This document shows, piece by piece, positions 1 to 11,000 of a stretch of DNA of 64,000 bases; within the stretch, counting starts at the first letter, position 1; each line of letters starts with the position of its first letter. The notes beneath the pieces are model-generated. The model did no database searches, was not told the origin of the DNA, and saw only the letters and a program-made list of their open reading frames with translations. Location of the stretch: contig JAPKLW010000941.1 of the NCBI GenBank assembly GCA_026898455.1, forward strand, positions 233,254 through 297,253. Direction: 5' to 3'. The position numbers and the translations under genes are program-made. This stretch comes from Plectranthus barbatus (lineage: Eukaryota > Streptophyta > Magnoliopsida > Lamiales > Lamiaceae).

Positions 1-40
1 CGTGGTTTGTTTTATCTCCTCCATTTTACTATGTGTATTT
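1..40. other. Left flank of Copia insertion, with TSD copy
   Basis: Unique sequence to the left of the Copia element. Bases 36-40 (TATTT) are the left copy of the 5-bp target site duplication, matched at 5145-5149. Before the insertion this stretch joined directly to the 5' flank of the BAHD gene, so it is probably its promoter or 5' UTR. Confidence 0.7.
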
Positions 41-498
41 TGTTGTGTTTACTCCACGGCAGTTCGAGCTCGAGGAGCTAAGGAAGTGTAACGGTTCGAT
101 CGTTACACTCGAACCGTCCCATGACTTAGCCGTTTCAGGTTGTTCGGCAGTTACTAGTCAACAAAGAATTATTGTCGATAGTTTCAGGTGGAAATTGATG
201 GGCATTAATTGTGTTGTTTTAAATGCTTAGTTTTGTTCTTATAAATAGCATTGCAGATTTCATTTGTAATAGAGTGAATCAAGAAGTGTGAGTGAGAGAA
301 GAGTTTTTCTTTTTTCCAGATAGAGAGAGTAGAGTTTATGTAATAGTTTCATTACAATTAATAAACTCAGAAAATTTCCCCAAGTGTTGTAGCTCGCACG
401 ATCGAACCACTTCCTTTAGTTCGAAGCGCTATTTTCGAAACGCTTGTCATCCTCATACCACTTTGTGATTTTTTCACCCTTGTATCCTGGGGCCATCA
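41..498 (+). repeat. 5' LTR of the Copia element
   Basis: Starts TGTTGTGTTTACTCC and ends at CATCA. A TATA-like box (CTTATAAATA) lies near 238-247. The U3 part contains an inverted pair of segments around 90-115 (GGTTCGATCG and CTCGAACCG) that could form a hairpin. The matching copy is at 4689-5144. Confidence 0.9.
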
Positions 499-499
499 A

Positions 500-514
500 G
501 TGGTACCACAACAT
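500..514 (+). other. Putative primer binding site of the Copia element
   Basis: The sequence TGGTACCAC follows the 5' LTR directly. It resembles the usual plant Copia site for initiator methionine tRNA (TGGTATCAGAGC), but with several mismatches, so the assignment rests mainly on position. Confidence 0.45.
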
Positions 515-547
515 CAGTTTATGTCAAAAATCATACGGTGGAACAAT

Positions 548-1440
548 ATGGAAATAGTTACTGCAGAAACATCACGGGCACAGCAAGGGAGCAGTTCGTT
601 CCAGTACCCGTAATTGACTCACACGAATTACACTAGCTGGGTAATTCAGGTGCAGGCAATGATCGAGGACCAAGGAGTATGGGAGGCAGTCAAACCAGCA
701 GAAGGCGCAGAAGTAGAAGCCCGGCTCGACAAGAAGGCAAGGTCGCACCTCTTCCAAGCACATCCAGAAGACCTCCTAATGCAAGTAGCCAAGAAGACAA
801 CATCGAAGGAAGTAAGGGACTGCTTAAAGACGAGGTTCGCCGAAGCAGATAGAGTGAAGAATGCAAGGTTGCAGACACTCAAAAGCGAGTTCGATGTGAT
901 GCACATGAATGATAGTGAGTCCCTCGATCATTATGCCGGACGACTCACTACCATGTCTGTGACTTATTCGAGTCTTGGTAGAACTCTAAGTGACTCTACG
1001 TTGGTGAAAAAAATGTTCAACACAGTCCTAGAACGGTTTATCAGTGTGGTAGCCGAGATTGAACAATTTTATGATCTTGATACACTCACGTTCGAGGAGG
1101 CAGTCGGTAGACTTAAAGCCTTTGAGGAACGCATGCGTAAAAAGAATACGAGCACGGAAAGAAAGGAGGATCAAGTTCTCCTAACTCACGTGGAGTGGGA
1201 GGCTCGATTCAAGAAAAATGGAAAGGACTCTACTCAGTCAAAGAAAGTCCCTGGAGATAATTCCAACCGAGGACGCGGTGGTCGCAGTAGAGATCGAGGA
1301 AGAGGAGGTCGAGGAGCATCGACTAGCTCTGGTGGTTGAGGACCTCCTCGAGACAAGAGCCATATCTGTTGTTACAACTGCAACGAGATGGGTCACTACA
1401 CAACCCAATGCCGAGCACCAAAGAAGACTGAAGAAGCTCA
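548..1440 (+). pseudogene. Copia gag (capsid and zinc knuckle), broken
   Basis: The frame opens at ATG 548 and runs to the protease region. It is stopped by TAA at 611-613 and TGA at 1337-1339; both fit single C-to-T changes (CAA to TAA, CGA to TGA). The 614-1339 stretch gives a 241-residue Gag with the helical UBN2-type core (LTHTNYTSW start, then LDHYAGRL further on) and an Arg/Gly-rich tail. After the second stop the same frame holds a CCHC zinc knuckle (CYNCNEMGHYTTQC) near 1370-1410, as expected for the nucleocapsid that packages element RNA. Family assignment is firm; function is lost unless the stops are read through. Confidence 0.9.
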
Positions 1441-2990
1441 TCTCGCCAATGGAAATAACGTCAAAGCAGCGTTACTAATGGAGATCTCAGAGGAGATTCC
1501 TTCCGATGAGGTTATCATGCTCAACCAGCAAGGAACAAAGCCTCTCGAGGAACCAAAAGATGTTTGGTTCTTGGATAATGGTGCTAGCAATCATATGATC
1601 GGGGATAAAGATAAGTTCTTTGAACTTGATGAGATAATCACCGGGAAGGTTCGGTTCGGTGATGACTCAGCAGTAGAGATCCGAGGAAAAGGCTCCATCC
1701 TTTTCCAGTGCAGAAATGGCGATCAATGGGTGCTCGAGGAAGTATATTACATTCCTCGACTGAAGAGCAACATGGTGAGTCTTGGACAATTGACCGAGAC
1801 ATGTCACCGGATAGTGATGGACGGTAATGAGCTCGAAGTGCACGCCAAGAGCCCTTCGTGTCTTATCATGAAGGTGAGGCTATCTCATAATCGGTTATAC
1901 CGAATTGAGCTCCAGTTGGCAAGCCCGATTAGCCTTCTAGCAAAACTAGAAGATCCAGCATGGCTATGGCATGCTCGGGCATGTCAATTTCCAAGCTTTG
2001 AAGACACTCGCTAACAAGGGAATGGCCGTAGGAATTCCATCAATATCGCACCCGGAGCAGCTTTTCCGAACTTTTCTAGTAGCAAAGCAGACGAGATAGT
2101 CGTTCACCGGAGAAGCCAAGTTTCGTGCAAAGAGACTGCTCGAACTGCTACACGTTGATTTGTGTGGTACGATCAATCCTACCACACCCGGAGGCAATCG
2201 ATACTTCATGTTGATTGTTGATGATCACTCCAGGTGGATGTGGCTACACATGATGAAGACAAAGGATGAGGCATATACATTGTTCTGAAAGACAAAAGAG
2301 TTGGTCGAGAATACGACCGGGCTTCGAATTAAAGTATTTCAATAGGATAGAGGTGGAGAGTTCTTGTCAAAGGAGTTCGCAGAGATGTGCGAGCAAGCTG
2401 GGATCTAACGACACTTTACCGCACCATACTCTCCTCAACAGAATGGTGTGGTTGAAAGGCAGAACATAACAGTAATGGCGATGATTCGATCATTACTTAA
2501 GAGTATGAGTGTTCCGAGCAGGTATTGGGGGGAGGTGGTTTGACACGCAGTCTACCTACTCAACAGACTCCCAACTAAAGCCGTTCGAGACAAGACCCCG
2601 TTCGAAGTATAGACAGGAAGGAAATCACACCTATCACATTTACGTGTGTTTGGGTGTACTGCACATGCCAAAGTAACCAATCCTAACTTAAAGAAGCTCG
2701 ACGACCGAAGTCAGTCATTTGTGTACTTAGGAGTCGAAGAAGGGAGCAAGGCGCACAGGCTGCTCGAACCACATCTCGGCAAGATACATGTGAGCCGCGA
2801 TGTAGTGTTCGAAGAAGGAGAAGTCTGGGTTTGGTCTAGTATAGACAAGGATGGCTCAATTGAAGTCTTTGATGGGACTCGATCGACCGAGTTTGATGGT
2901 GGTTCGACGAAGGAGCAGGAAGCTACAGAAGTATTCGAACAGACTGATTCGAATACCGTACAGGTCGAACCAATCCCGAACAGAGTAGAT
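1441..2990 (+). pseudogene. Copia protease and integrase region, broken
   Basis: The protease is recognised by FLDNGASNHM near 1565-1595, a plant Copia variant of the D-S/T-G active site. The GAG-pre-integrase motif LWHAR (about 1963-1977) is followed by a frameshift, after which the reading continues in another frame. Integrase catalytic residues can be followed across stops: HVDLCGT near 2152, DRGGEF near 2346 and NGVVERQN near 2440. At least five in-frame stops lie between 2090 and 2620. The 2646-3000 part is the integrase C-terminal region (VFGCTAHAKV onward) with an acidic linker to RT. Confidence 0.88.
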
Positions 2991-3059
2991 CAAGATGGTG
3001 GTCTACCCCTCCATGGTCAGGTGGACACATTGGGAGTGGTGAAGGTCCTGTTCGATATA

Positions 3060-4670
3060 GAGACATGGCCAACATCTTGGCTGATGCACCTCGAGTCGAA
3101 ATTGAGTTCGAGGAGGTTATGTTAGCAGAGACGGAGAAGCCGTCTTGCTACAATGAAGCGGCTGGAGAACCACAATGGGAGGAAGCAATGTCGAAAGGAA
3201 TTGAAGCAATTGAGAAGATGAGACGTGGTCTCTCGTACCATTGCCGGTCGGACACAAGGCTATCGGACTCAAGTTGGTCTTCAAATTGAAGAAGAACTTG
3301 AGTGGTGATGTGATCCAGCACAAAGCACGTTTGGTAGCAAAGGGCTACGTACAACGAAAAGGGATAGACTTCGAGGAAGTCTTTGCACCAGTTGCTCGAA
3401 TGGATACAGTTCGAGTCATACTTGTCGTTGCAGCCAATTGAGGATGGCGAGTGCACCATCTCGATGTGAAGTCAGCCTTTTTAAATGGTGACATTGAAGA
3501 AGAGGTGTACGTGACTCAACCGGAAGGGTTCAAATTCATTGGAAAGGAGCACTTCGTGCTGAAGATGAAGAAGACCCTCTATGTACTAAGGCAAGCCCCT
3601 CGAGCTTAGAATTTGAAGCTCGACGGAAGCTTGAAACAGTTGGGTTTCAAGAGGTGTTCGCAGGAACAAGAAGTGTACACAAGGGGTGGAACTAACAATA
3701 GATTAATTGTTGGTGTTTATGTTGATGACTTGATTGTAACCGGTGAATTTGGAAGGAGTTCGAATTTTCAAAAAGCAGATGATGGGGGAGTTCGAAATGT
3801 GTGATCTCGAATCACTTTCGTACTATCTCGAAATCGAGGTGGACCAGTTCGATGGAGGTATCTCAATCAAGCAGACAGCTTATGCTAGGAAGGTGCTAAG
3901 TCACCTCGGCATGCTTGATTGCAATTCAACCCGGACCCCTATGGAGCCGAAGGCTCAGCTCAACAAAGATCCCGAAGGACAGTCAGTCGATGATACCGAG
4001 TACCGAAGAGTTATAAGTTGTCTTCGATATCTTCTTCATACAAGGCCGGATCTATCCTATGCTGTTGGAGTTGCCAACAGGTTTATGGAGAGGACTACGG
4101 AGATGCATCACAAGGCCGTGAAGCAGATTCTTCATTATCTCCGAGGCACTACGCAGTTCGGCCTAGTGTTTTGCAGGGGAGTTTGAGATGAAGAGATCGT
4201 GGGATACTCGGACAGTGATCTCGCAGGAGATCTAGATGATCGAAAGAGCACTGGAGGAATGGCTCTCTACATCAATGATTCACTTATTTCGTGGAACTTA
4301 CAGAAACAAAAGATGGTGGCCCTTTCCTCGTGCGAAGCGGAGTTTATGGCAGCAGCAGCTGCAGCCTGTCAAGCGCTTTGGTTGAAAGCGTTGTTGTTCA
4401 AACTAAGTGGTTCAAAGTCGAAGGCAGTAAAGCTCTTCGTCGACAACAAGTCTGCGATTGCACTCATGAAAAATCTAGTTTTTCATGGTCGCAGCAAGCA
4501 TATTGATACGAAATATCATTTCATCTGAGAGTGCGTTGAAGCAGGGCAGGTCGAAGTGGAGTTCATTCGGAGTGACGAGCAGAGAGCCGCTGCACTAACG
4601 AAAGATCTACCTGCACCAAGGTTGGTAACGATGCGACACCTGTTAGGGTTTGAGAGATCTCGAACCGCAC
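3060..4670 (+). pseudogene. Copia reverse transcriptase and RNase H, broken
   Basis: RT starts around 3130 (EPQWEEAM) and shifts frame near 3215-3240. It continues with KARLVAKGYVQRKGIDFEE and HLDVKSAFLNG, then the YVDDLIVTG catalytic motif near 3718-3745. Stops at about 3439 and 3607 replace the residues expected in NRGWRVHH and RAWN, fitting C-to-T and G-to-A changes. Another frameshift lies near 3760. RNase H follows at 4199-4528 (SDSDLAG, SSCEAEF, FVDNKSAI, KHIDTKYHFI) and ends in a TGA where an arginine is expected. The product would have copied element RNA into DNA in cytoplasmic particles. Confidence 0.9.
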
Positions 4671-4678
4671 CAGGAGTA

Positions 4679-4688
4679 AGGGGGAGAA
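4679..4688 (+). other. Polypurine tract of the Copia element
   Basis: AGGGGGAGAA immediately before the 3' LTR, the expected place and composition for the plus-strand DNA primer. Confidence 0.75.
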
Positions 4689-5144
4689 TGTTCTGTTTAC
4701 TCCTCGGCAGTTCGAGCTCAAGGACCTAAGGAAATGTAACGGTTCGATCGTTACACTCGAACCGTCCCATGACTTAGCCGTTTCAAGTTGTTCGGCAGTT
4801 ACTAGTCAACCAAGAATTAATGTCGACAGTTTCAGGTGGAAATTGATGGGCATTAATTGTGGGTTTTAAATGCTTAGTTTTGTTCGTATAAATAGCATTG
4901 TAGATTTCATTTGTAATAGAGTGAATCAAGAAGTGTGAGTGAGAGAAGAGTTTTTCTTTTTCCAGATAGAGAGAGTAGAGTTTATGTAATAGTTTCATTA
5001 CAAGTAATAAACTCAGAAAATTTTCCCAAGTGTTGTAGCTCGCACGATCGAACCACTTCTTTTAGTTCGAAGCGCTATTTTCAAACCGCTTGTCTTCCTC
5101 GTACGACTTTGTGTTTTTTCCATTCTTGTATCCTGGGGCTAACA
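4689..5144 (+). repeat. 3' LTR of the Copia element
   Basis: Begins TGTTCTGTTTACTCC and ends AACA, followed by TSD TATTT at 5145-5149. Its TATA box (GTATAAATAG, near 4885) and outward-facing position place an LTR promoter about 280 bp upstream of the BAHD start codon in the same orientation. Confidence 0.9.
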
Positions 5145-5582
5145 TATTTTTTGTGCAGAGATCATCAGCAAAATGAAGGTGGAGGTGGTGAGCCGGAAAG
5201 CTGTGAAACCGTGCAAGCCGACTCCAGGTGACCTCGCCATGCACAAGATATCCGCAGTGGATGAGATGAACCCGTCGATACACGTGATTCGCATTCTCTA
5301 CTATGAATCTGCAAATTCTAAGGATTTGGTTTTGCTGGAAGAATCACTGGCTCTGGTTCTTCCCCAGTTTTATCCACTTGCTGTAAGATACAACAAGGAT
5401 CACCATTGGGTCGACTGCACCGATGATGGCGTCGACTATTCCGTCGCTGATGTCGACTGCAAACTTGGGAAATTCATGGAGGTAGAGGCCGGCGACTCTG
5501 AGAATCTTGACCACCTCCTCCCGCTCGGGATATATGCCGTTGATGAGCCGACTGACCCGTTGCTGGCAGTCCAGATCAACAG

Positions 5583-6257
5583 GTTAATTATATGACGACT
5601 GCTTCGTTCAAATTTTTTAGGTTTTCGTTTAAGGAAAAAGGTTTAAATATATCCTCAATTATGTGAATTTTTCCAAATTTATTTCAAAGTATTCAAATTT
5701 TTTTAATAAATATTCAAACTATTAAAACCTATGTAAATTTATCCTAAATTATTTTTTTTTATCGAAAACTTAATTGTATTGTTGAAATTGCAAGTTAGCA
5801 AATTAAAATTTTGGATTTAAGTATTTAATTATTTTAATAGCTCATGTGTTTGACTTAAATTTTCGACAAAACAGCCAACATTTCAATGATAGAAAAAATA
5901 ATTTGGAATATATTTCCATAATTTTTAATAGTTTTGGTATTTATTGAAATATTTGAATAGTTTAGGACAAATCTATAAAAACTCGCATAATTCTGGATAT
6001 ATTTGAATCTTTTGTTGTTCTTTAATTAGGATTTATTAATTAATTAATATATTCAATTAAAGTTTACAACTAAAAAATCCCTATACTTATATATACTAAA
6101 AAAAAGTAAATATATACTAACAAGTGGTAATTTATTTTTATTTATTTGCATGATTTAAACTTTTATATATTTTCTTAGATTAATATTGTTGGATGTCAGA
6201 AACTAGATATAATATTACAAGACTTTAAAAAAAAATCATCTAATCGATTCTGTGCAG
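5583..6257 (+). other. Intron of the BAHD gene
   Basis: AT-rich 675-bp GT-AG intron. The donor is AACAG|GTTAAT and the acceptor CTGTGCAG|GTTTC. A single intron just before the HXXXD-encoding region is common in BAHD genes. I see no gene inside it. Confidence 0.85.
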
Positions 6258-6617
6258 GTTTCAATGCGGTGGGATCGCCATCGGCATCTGCGCATCACAC
6301 CGGATTCTCGACTCCGCCTCGTTCGGCTCTTTCCTCACGGCGTGGTCCAACACTGCAAGCGGCGGGGATTTGATCATGTCCCCCGATTTCAACCTTCCTT
6401 CTTACTTTCCCTCTGAGAACTTGCCCCCGCTCGAGTGTGAGCCATCGAGAACGCGGGACAAGACCATCTTGTTGAAGGTGTTGAGATTCAATAAGCAAGC
6501 AATTTCCAAACTCAGAGAATGGCTGACTGAGAAATGGGAATCCAACGGCATCACCCGGCCGCCGTCCAGGGTGGTGGTGGTGTCTACCGTGCTCACCCAG
6601 GCTCTTCTTCGTGCTGA

Positions 6618-8232
6618 CAGGGCCGGCCCTATAATTTCGGGGGCCCTGTGCGATGAGTATAGATGGTGCCCCTATTTATTATTATAATTATAAATTTAAT
6701 AAAACTAATAAAATATAATATATGTATAATATATTGCTCATAATCATTATTACAAGTTGTTCAAAAACTATAAATTGCAAAATAAACTTATGCTCTGTAA
6801 GTTTTTATTAGGGATAAGGGTCATATTAACCCTCCGACTATTAGAAGAGGAACACATTAGACCCTCCATAACTATTTGGGTCAATTAGACCCTTCAACTT
6901 TTAAAATTGAATCATTTAAGCACTCTAGTTTTTAAATTTCCTGTTATACCCTTATTAAAAGATTATGTATTTATAATTTTTCAAAATTCAAAGTGATAAA
7001 ATAATAAATATTTAAAAATTAAAATTAAAATGAAAATAAACCAAAATCAAAGTAAATAGAAGTAAAAGTAAATTTAAAATGTTAATTTTTTTAACGAAAA
7101 TATTAATGCATTATCAGGAGGAGTTCTAATTTTTATTTTCAAAGTGAGTTAATCTAAAATTTTTAATTCTGAAATAATAAAATTAAGATTCTCTAAAAAT
7201 AAATAATTAAATAAACTTGAAATATATATAAGTAATTTTAAATTCTGAAAATAATTTTTTTTATCGGAATCATGAGCTGCGTTATTAGGGGAGCATTTAA
7301 TATTTGTTTAGGTTTTATATTTTATTTTAATAATAAAAAATAAATTTTATCTCAGATTTATTTTTAATATCTTATTTATTTAAACTACTCAAATTTATTT
7401 TTACCGCAAATATTACTTTTTTTATTTAAATCTTATTTTTTATTTTCATATTTGTTTTAAAACTATATTTACTTCTATTTACTTTAGTTTTGATTTATTT
7501 TTATTTAAGGTTTTATTTTTAAATATTTATTATTATCATTTTTATTTTTAGTTTTGATAAATTATAAATTCATAATCTTTTAATGAGGGTATAACAGGAA
7601 ACTTTAAAGCTAGAGTGCTTAAGTGATTCAATTTTAAAAGTTGAAGGGTTTAATTGAACCAAATAGTTATGGAGGGTCTAATGTGTTCCTCTTTTAATAG
7701 TTGGAGGGTTAATCTGAACCTTATCCCTTTTTATTATATTCAAAAAAGCAAAATACATAACTATTATTTGTAAATAACCTCATAATTCTCTTTGATTTTT
7801 TAACCAGACTGACCAATAAGAATTTCACAATTTATTTTTTATAAAATAATTAACAATCTATTCGATCATTTTTTTTTCAATTCAAGAACATTTTTTCATA
7901 ATCTTTTAAATAGACTCACATTTTTAAATTATAAAATAATTAATATAATATTGTGAAGAATAATATTTTGATATCTACTATTCACATTTTTAAATCATAA
8001 AATAACTAATATAATTTTTAAACTTTTATAAGGCAAAATATAAATTTAAGTCATTTACTATTTTATTTTAATTGAAATAAAGATGAATTTATTTATTTTT
8101 GGATTAATATAATTTTCGTAAATTTAATAGTAAAATAAATTTATAATGTATTAATACTAAAAATTTTATTAAAATGGTGCCCAAACATTTTTGGGGCCCC
8201 GGTGCGGCGCACCTCCCGCACGGCCAGCCCTG
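6618..8232. mobile_element. hAT-like non-autonomous DNA transposon in BAHD exon 2
   Basis: Terminal inverted repeats CAGGGCCGGCC (left) and GGCCAGCCCTG (right) match the CAGGG-type ends of plant hAT elements. The flanks 6610-6617 (CGTGCTGA) and 8233-8240 (AGTGCTGA) agree at 7 of 8 bases, fitting the 8-bp hAT duplication. GGGGCCC-containing subterminal sequence lies at both ends. It encodes no transposase: without the inner MITE it is about 690 bp of AT-rich sequence. Confidence 0.8.
6811..7727. mobile_element. Mutator-like MITE with very long inverted repeats
   Basis: Ends GGGATAAGG and CCTTATCCC begin inverted repeats that can be followed for about 265 bp on each side (6811-7075 against 7460-7727) with modest mismatches. 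The element is flanked by an exact 9-bp duplication TTTTTATTA (6802-6810 and 7728-7736), the hallmark of Mutator-like transposons. The centre is AT-rich and non-coding. It inserted into the hAT element after that had entered the BAHD gene. Confidence 0.88.
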
Positions 8233-8761
8233 AGTGCTGACAAGGCCAAGCACGGGAGGTCGAGGACCTTGTTGATCGCGAAGGCGATCAACATGCGGGA
8301 AAGGATAGTCCCGCTAGTGCATAAACACGCAATTGGCACATGGGCGTCCTTGTCTTACCTCGGACTCGATGAGATAGAGACCGAGAGGATGATGGGAGCG
8401 GGAGATTTCCCGGAGATAGCTCTGAAGATGCGGGATGGCGGTGGTGCAGGGGGTGAAGGATTGCGCTAGGATATTAAGCGATAGGGAATTCGGGAGATAC
8501 GCGTTGATTGATAGTTATGTTGAGGCTATTGAGAAAACCACGAACCCTGATGTGAAGGTTGTGTGGGTGCTGGACTTGTCGAAATTCGGGGACTACGAGG
8601 TTGATTTTGGATTCGGGAAGCCGGTTTGGGCGAGCATGGCGAATATCCCTCTCAAGAATTAGTTCATTATGTTGAACACTAAAGACAACGACGGGATTGA
8701 AGCGTGGGTGTATTTGCGCGAATCCGACATGCGGGTTTTCGAGCAGGATGAAGAGCTTTAG

Positions 8762-9044
8762 AGAGTTGTTAAGTATGAGTGATGATTTGCTTTAATTTCA
8801 TCTTTTCTTTTGGGTGATGCCGAATAAATTTCATTGTATTTGCTTTGATTTCATCTTTCCAAACAAATCCAGTTTCGAATAAAAAACATAAAGTTACTGT
8901 AAAATCCATTATGCATTGTGTTACTCGGTGGGAATGCCATGAATTGGATTACTCAAACGTTAGAAACCCTAGATTACAATTCTTGCAAGCTACTGTTTAC
9001 CATTCATTTTGATATATCCACCATATATAACTATATTTAGAATT
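8762..9044. other. 3' flank of the BAHD pseudogene
   Basis: AT-rich sequence with possible polyadenylation signals (AATAAA near 8823 and 8879). No gene or repeat is recognised. TAACT at 9045-9049 is the left TSD of the next element. Confidence 0.5.
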
Positions 9045-9049
9045 TAACT

Positions 9050-9556
9050 TGTTGATGCACAAAATTTCGTAAGATAGAGTACTCGAAAAGTATGAGGAAT
9101 TTTCTATTTAGAAAGATGAACAGTATCGATGAAGTTGAAAGAGACCCCTTTTCTCATTCTCTTTTCCTATATTTATTACATTAGTTACATTAAATGCATA
9201 TTATTACATTAATGAGTAGCTGTTACGACAATTAATATTGTGTCCCTTGGCCATCCATGTGATCGGTTACAAGTAGAAAGGCGTGTCTCTATAGCTAGGC
9301 AGGCCCGTTCGTCGAACTAACAGGTCCATTGAGTTCATCGAACTATTGATAATCAGTGGGATCTCATCCGTCGAACCTACAGGACAACCCCTTTATTTGT
9401 CGAACTACTCATAGTCAGTGGGTTCTCGCTCATCGGACCGACTGGAGTATTGAGTATCCTTTGTTCGTCGAACTCGTCATAACCAAGCTCTCTAAGAGGC
9501 TCGAAACCAGGAGTTCGGCTTAAAATGTTCAGAGGCCAACATTTTGAGGCTCAATA
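9050..9556 (-). repeat. 3' LTR of the minus-strand Gypsy-type element
   Basis: Matches 21872-22378 over its length. It contains repeated TCGTCGAACT-type motifs around 9306-9480 that recur five times or so at irregular spacing. A polypurine tract on the minus strand abuts it at 9557-9572. Confidence 0.88.
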
Positions 9557-10781
9557 ACAGCCCCCAAACTCCTCGTGAGTCGGACAGGATCTCTCGAGGA
9601 GTTTTAGAGATGAATTGGAACGAAATAAATTACAACCGATTTCACTATTGTTCGAGAGATTGCACCTTCACCTTCTCGAGTTATTTTAGAGCCAACGTGG
9701 GAGCGACAAAGGAGGATTTTTCCATCCCTTCCCCTGTCGACCCGGGACCGATCGCGGGAGATTTTACGTTTCTCCCTTGACCGATCCCATGGCGCGGTTT
9801 GAATCTGACGAATTCATGGTTCAATACCGGCCCTGCTTCAGCTTTTAGCTGAAACGGACCACCCCCACGGCCTTGCCAGTGCATGGTGGTTTTCGATTGA
9901 TGTACGCTCTACTGCGAGCTTGTTGATAGCACGACATTGCTTATGATGGCATGACTTAGCTTTGGTTCGACCGAGTTCGTCGAACTCATCCTCACGTCTT
10001 TGCAAGTTAGTACGTCAGATAAAAATGAGAGCGGTTCAATGGATCAAGTTCGTAATATCTAGGTCTCTCTTCTTTAACCTTCTTCTTTTTAGATCGCTCA
10101 TTCTTCTGTTGAGCCCCCAAGCCTCCAATTGTCATATTCTTCAGGGTTCTTTGTGGTTCACTCGAGTGATCATGCAAAATAGAGAGTAAAGAGACCTTAG
10201 TATTGCATAGAGAGTCGCATTCGAATAAAGCATTCAATTTTGTAAACTCTTTTTATTTGAGAAAATGTTAACTCTTTGTGTAAAATAACTAAAAGAAGCT
10301 TAAATAAGGGAGGCGAATTGAAAAAGGTAATTTAGTAAAATAAAAGAAAGGTAGAACCCGTATTTAATCGGAGAGTTTCAACATTTTTTGGGTTGCGCCC
10401 TCTTTCTCTTTCTATACTTGAGTTACATTGTTCGTTCTCTAGTCGAATAGTTCTCAGGCATCTTTCGGAGCACTTCCCTCTTTTGATTTGTTGCCTTTAG
10501 CTACAAAAACTGAGCAGCCCCCTTCTATCGTGGTCTTAAGCTCCAAGGACAATTATTGTTCGAACAATAATGCAAATAGAAAGTAACAAAAAAAATATTA
10601 ACATAAGAGATGGATGTATCGATACTTTTTTTTTGTATGTTAAAGAGGCAGGTAACTAAATGTAATGCCTAAAAGTACACATAACATTGCAGATAGTTTC
10701 ATGTGACAAACGTAGACTAAAAGGAACTATATCAAGAAACTGCCATGTAGTAAAGTGCAAACACAAAAGAAAACTAACAAA
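9557..10781. other. Internal non-coding 3' part of the Gypsy-type element
   Basis: Between the left LTR and the CACTA insertion. I see short open frames only and no conserved domain. It includes the minus-strand polypurine tract (9557-9572) and more TTCGTCGAACTC-type motifs near 9965. AAA at 10779-10781 is the left TSD of the outer CACTA. Confidence 0.6.
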
Positions 10782-10799
10782 CACTACAAGAAATAAGGT

Positions 10800-11000
10800 A
10801 ATAGACAACGCGAAATCCGCGTTGTCTATTACCCAATTCCGCGTAGTCTATATAGGTGTAGTCTATTTAAAAAAGGAGATAGACGACGCGGAAAATAGAC
10901 AACGCGGATTTTCGCGTTGTCTATCTTGTAATAGACAACGCGAAAATCACGTTGTCTATTCCCTGATAGACGACGCGAAATTTTCGCGTTGTCTATATAT
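10800..11000. repeat. Left subterminal repeat cluster of the outer CACTA
   Basis: About eight copies of TAGAC(A/G)ACGCG in both orientations, several arranged as palindromes such as GACAACGCG-AAATC-CGCGTTGTC. These could form hairpins and act as transposase binding sites. Confidence 0.85.

Larger units (their letters stand above)
41..5144 (+). mobile_element. Ty1/Copia LTR retrotransposon, full length but decayed
   Basis: A 5.1-kb element with two LTRs of about 457 bp (41-498 and 4689-5144), each beginning TGTT and ending CA. It is flanked by an exact TATTT duplication. The inside reads in Copia order: Gag, zinc knuckle, protease, integrase, reverse transcriptase, RNase H. Integrase before RT is diagnostic of Copia. 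The two LTRs differ at a modest number of positions by eye, yet the coding region has many in-frame stops and a few frameshifts, so the copy cannot supply its own proteins. It landed about 28 bp upstream of the BAHD start codon at 5173, in the same orientation. Confidence 0.95.
5173..8761 (+). pseudogene. BAHD acyltransferase (vinorine synthase-like), two exons, disrupted
   Basis: BAHD enzymes move an acyl group from acyl-CoA to alcohol or amine metabolites in the cytosol. Exon 1 (5173-5582) starts MKVEVVSRKAVKPC, typical of this family. Exon 2 begins at 6258 and gives FQCGGIAIGICASHRILDS, with the catalytic HXXXD as HRILD. The C-terminal DFGWG motif appears as DFGFGKP near 8605-8620. Splicing of AG to GTTT at 5582/6258 keeps the frame. 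Damage: a 1.6-kb hAT-like insertion between 6617 and 8233; a frameshift near 8430-8440; and a stop at 8660-8662 where family members usually have Gln, about 33 codons before the next stop at 8759-8761. The frame across the hAT insertion is intact if it is removed with one TSD copy, so the gene was probably working when hit. The exact substrate cannot be told. Confidence 0.9.
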
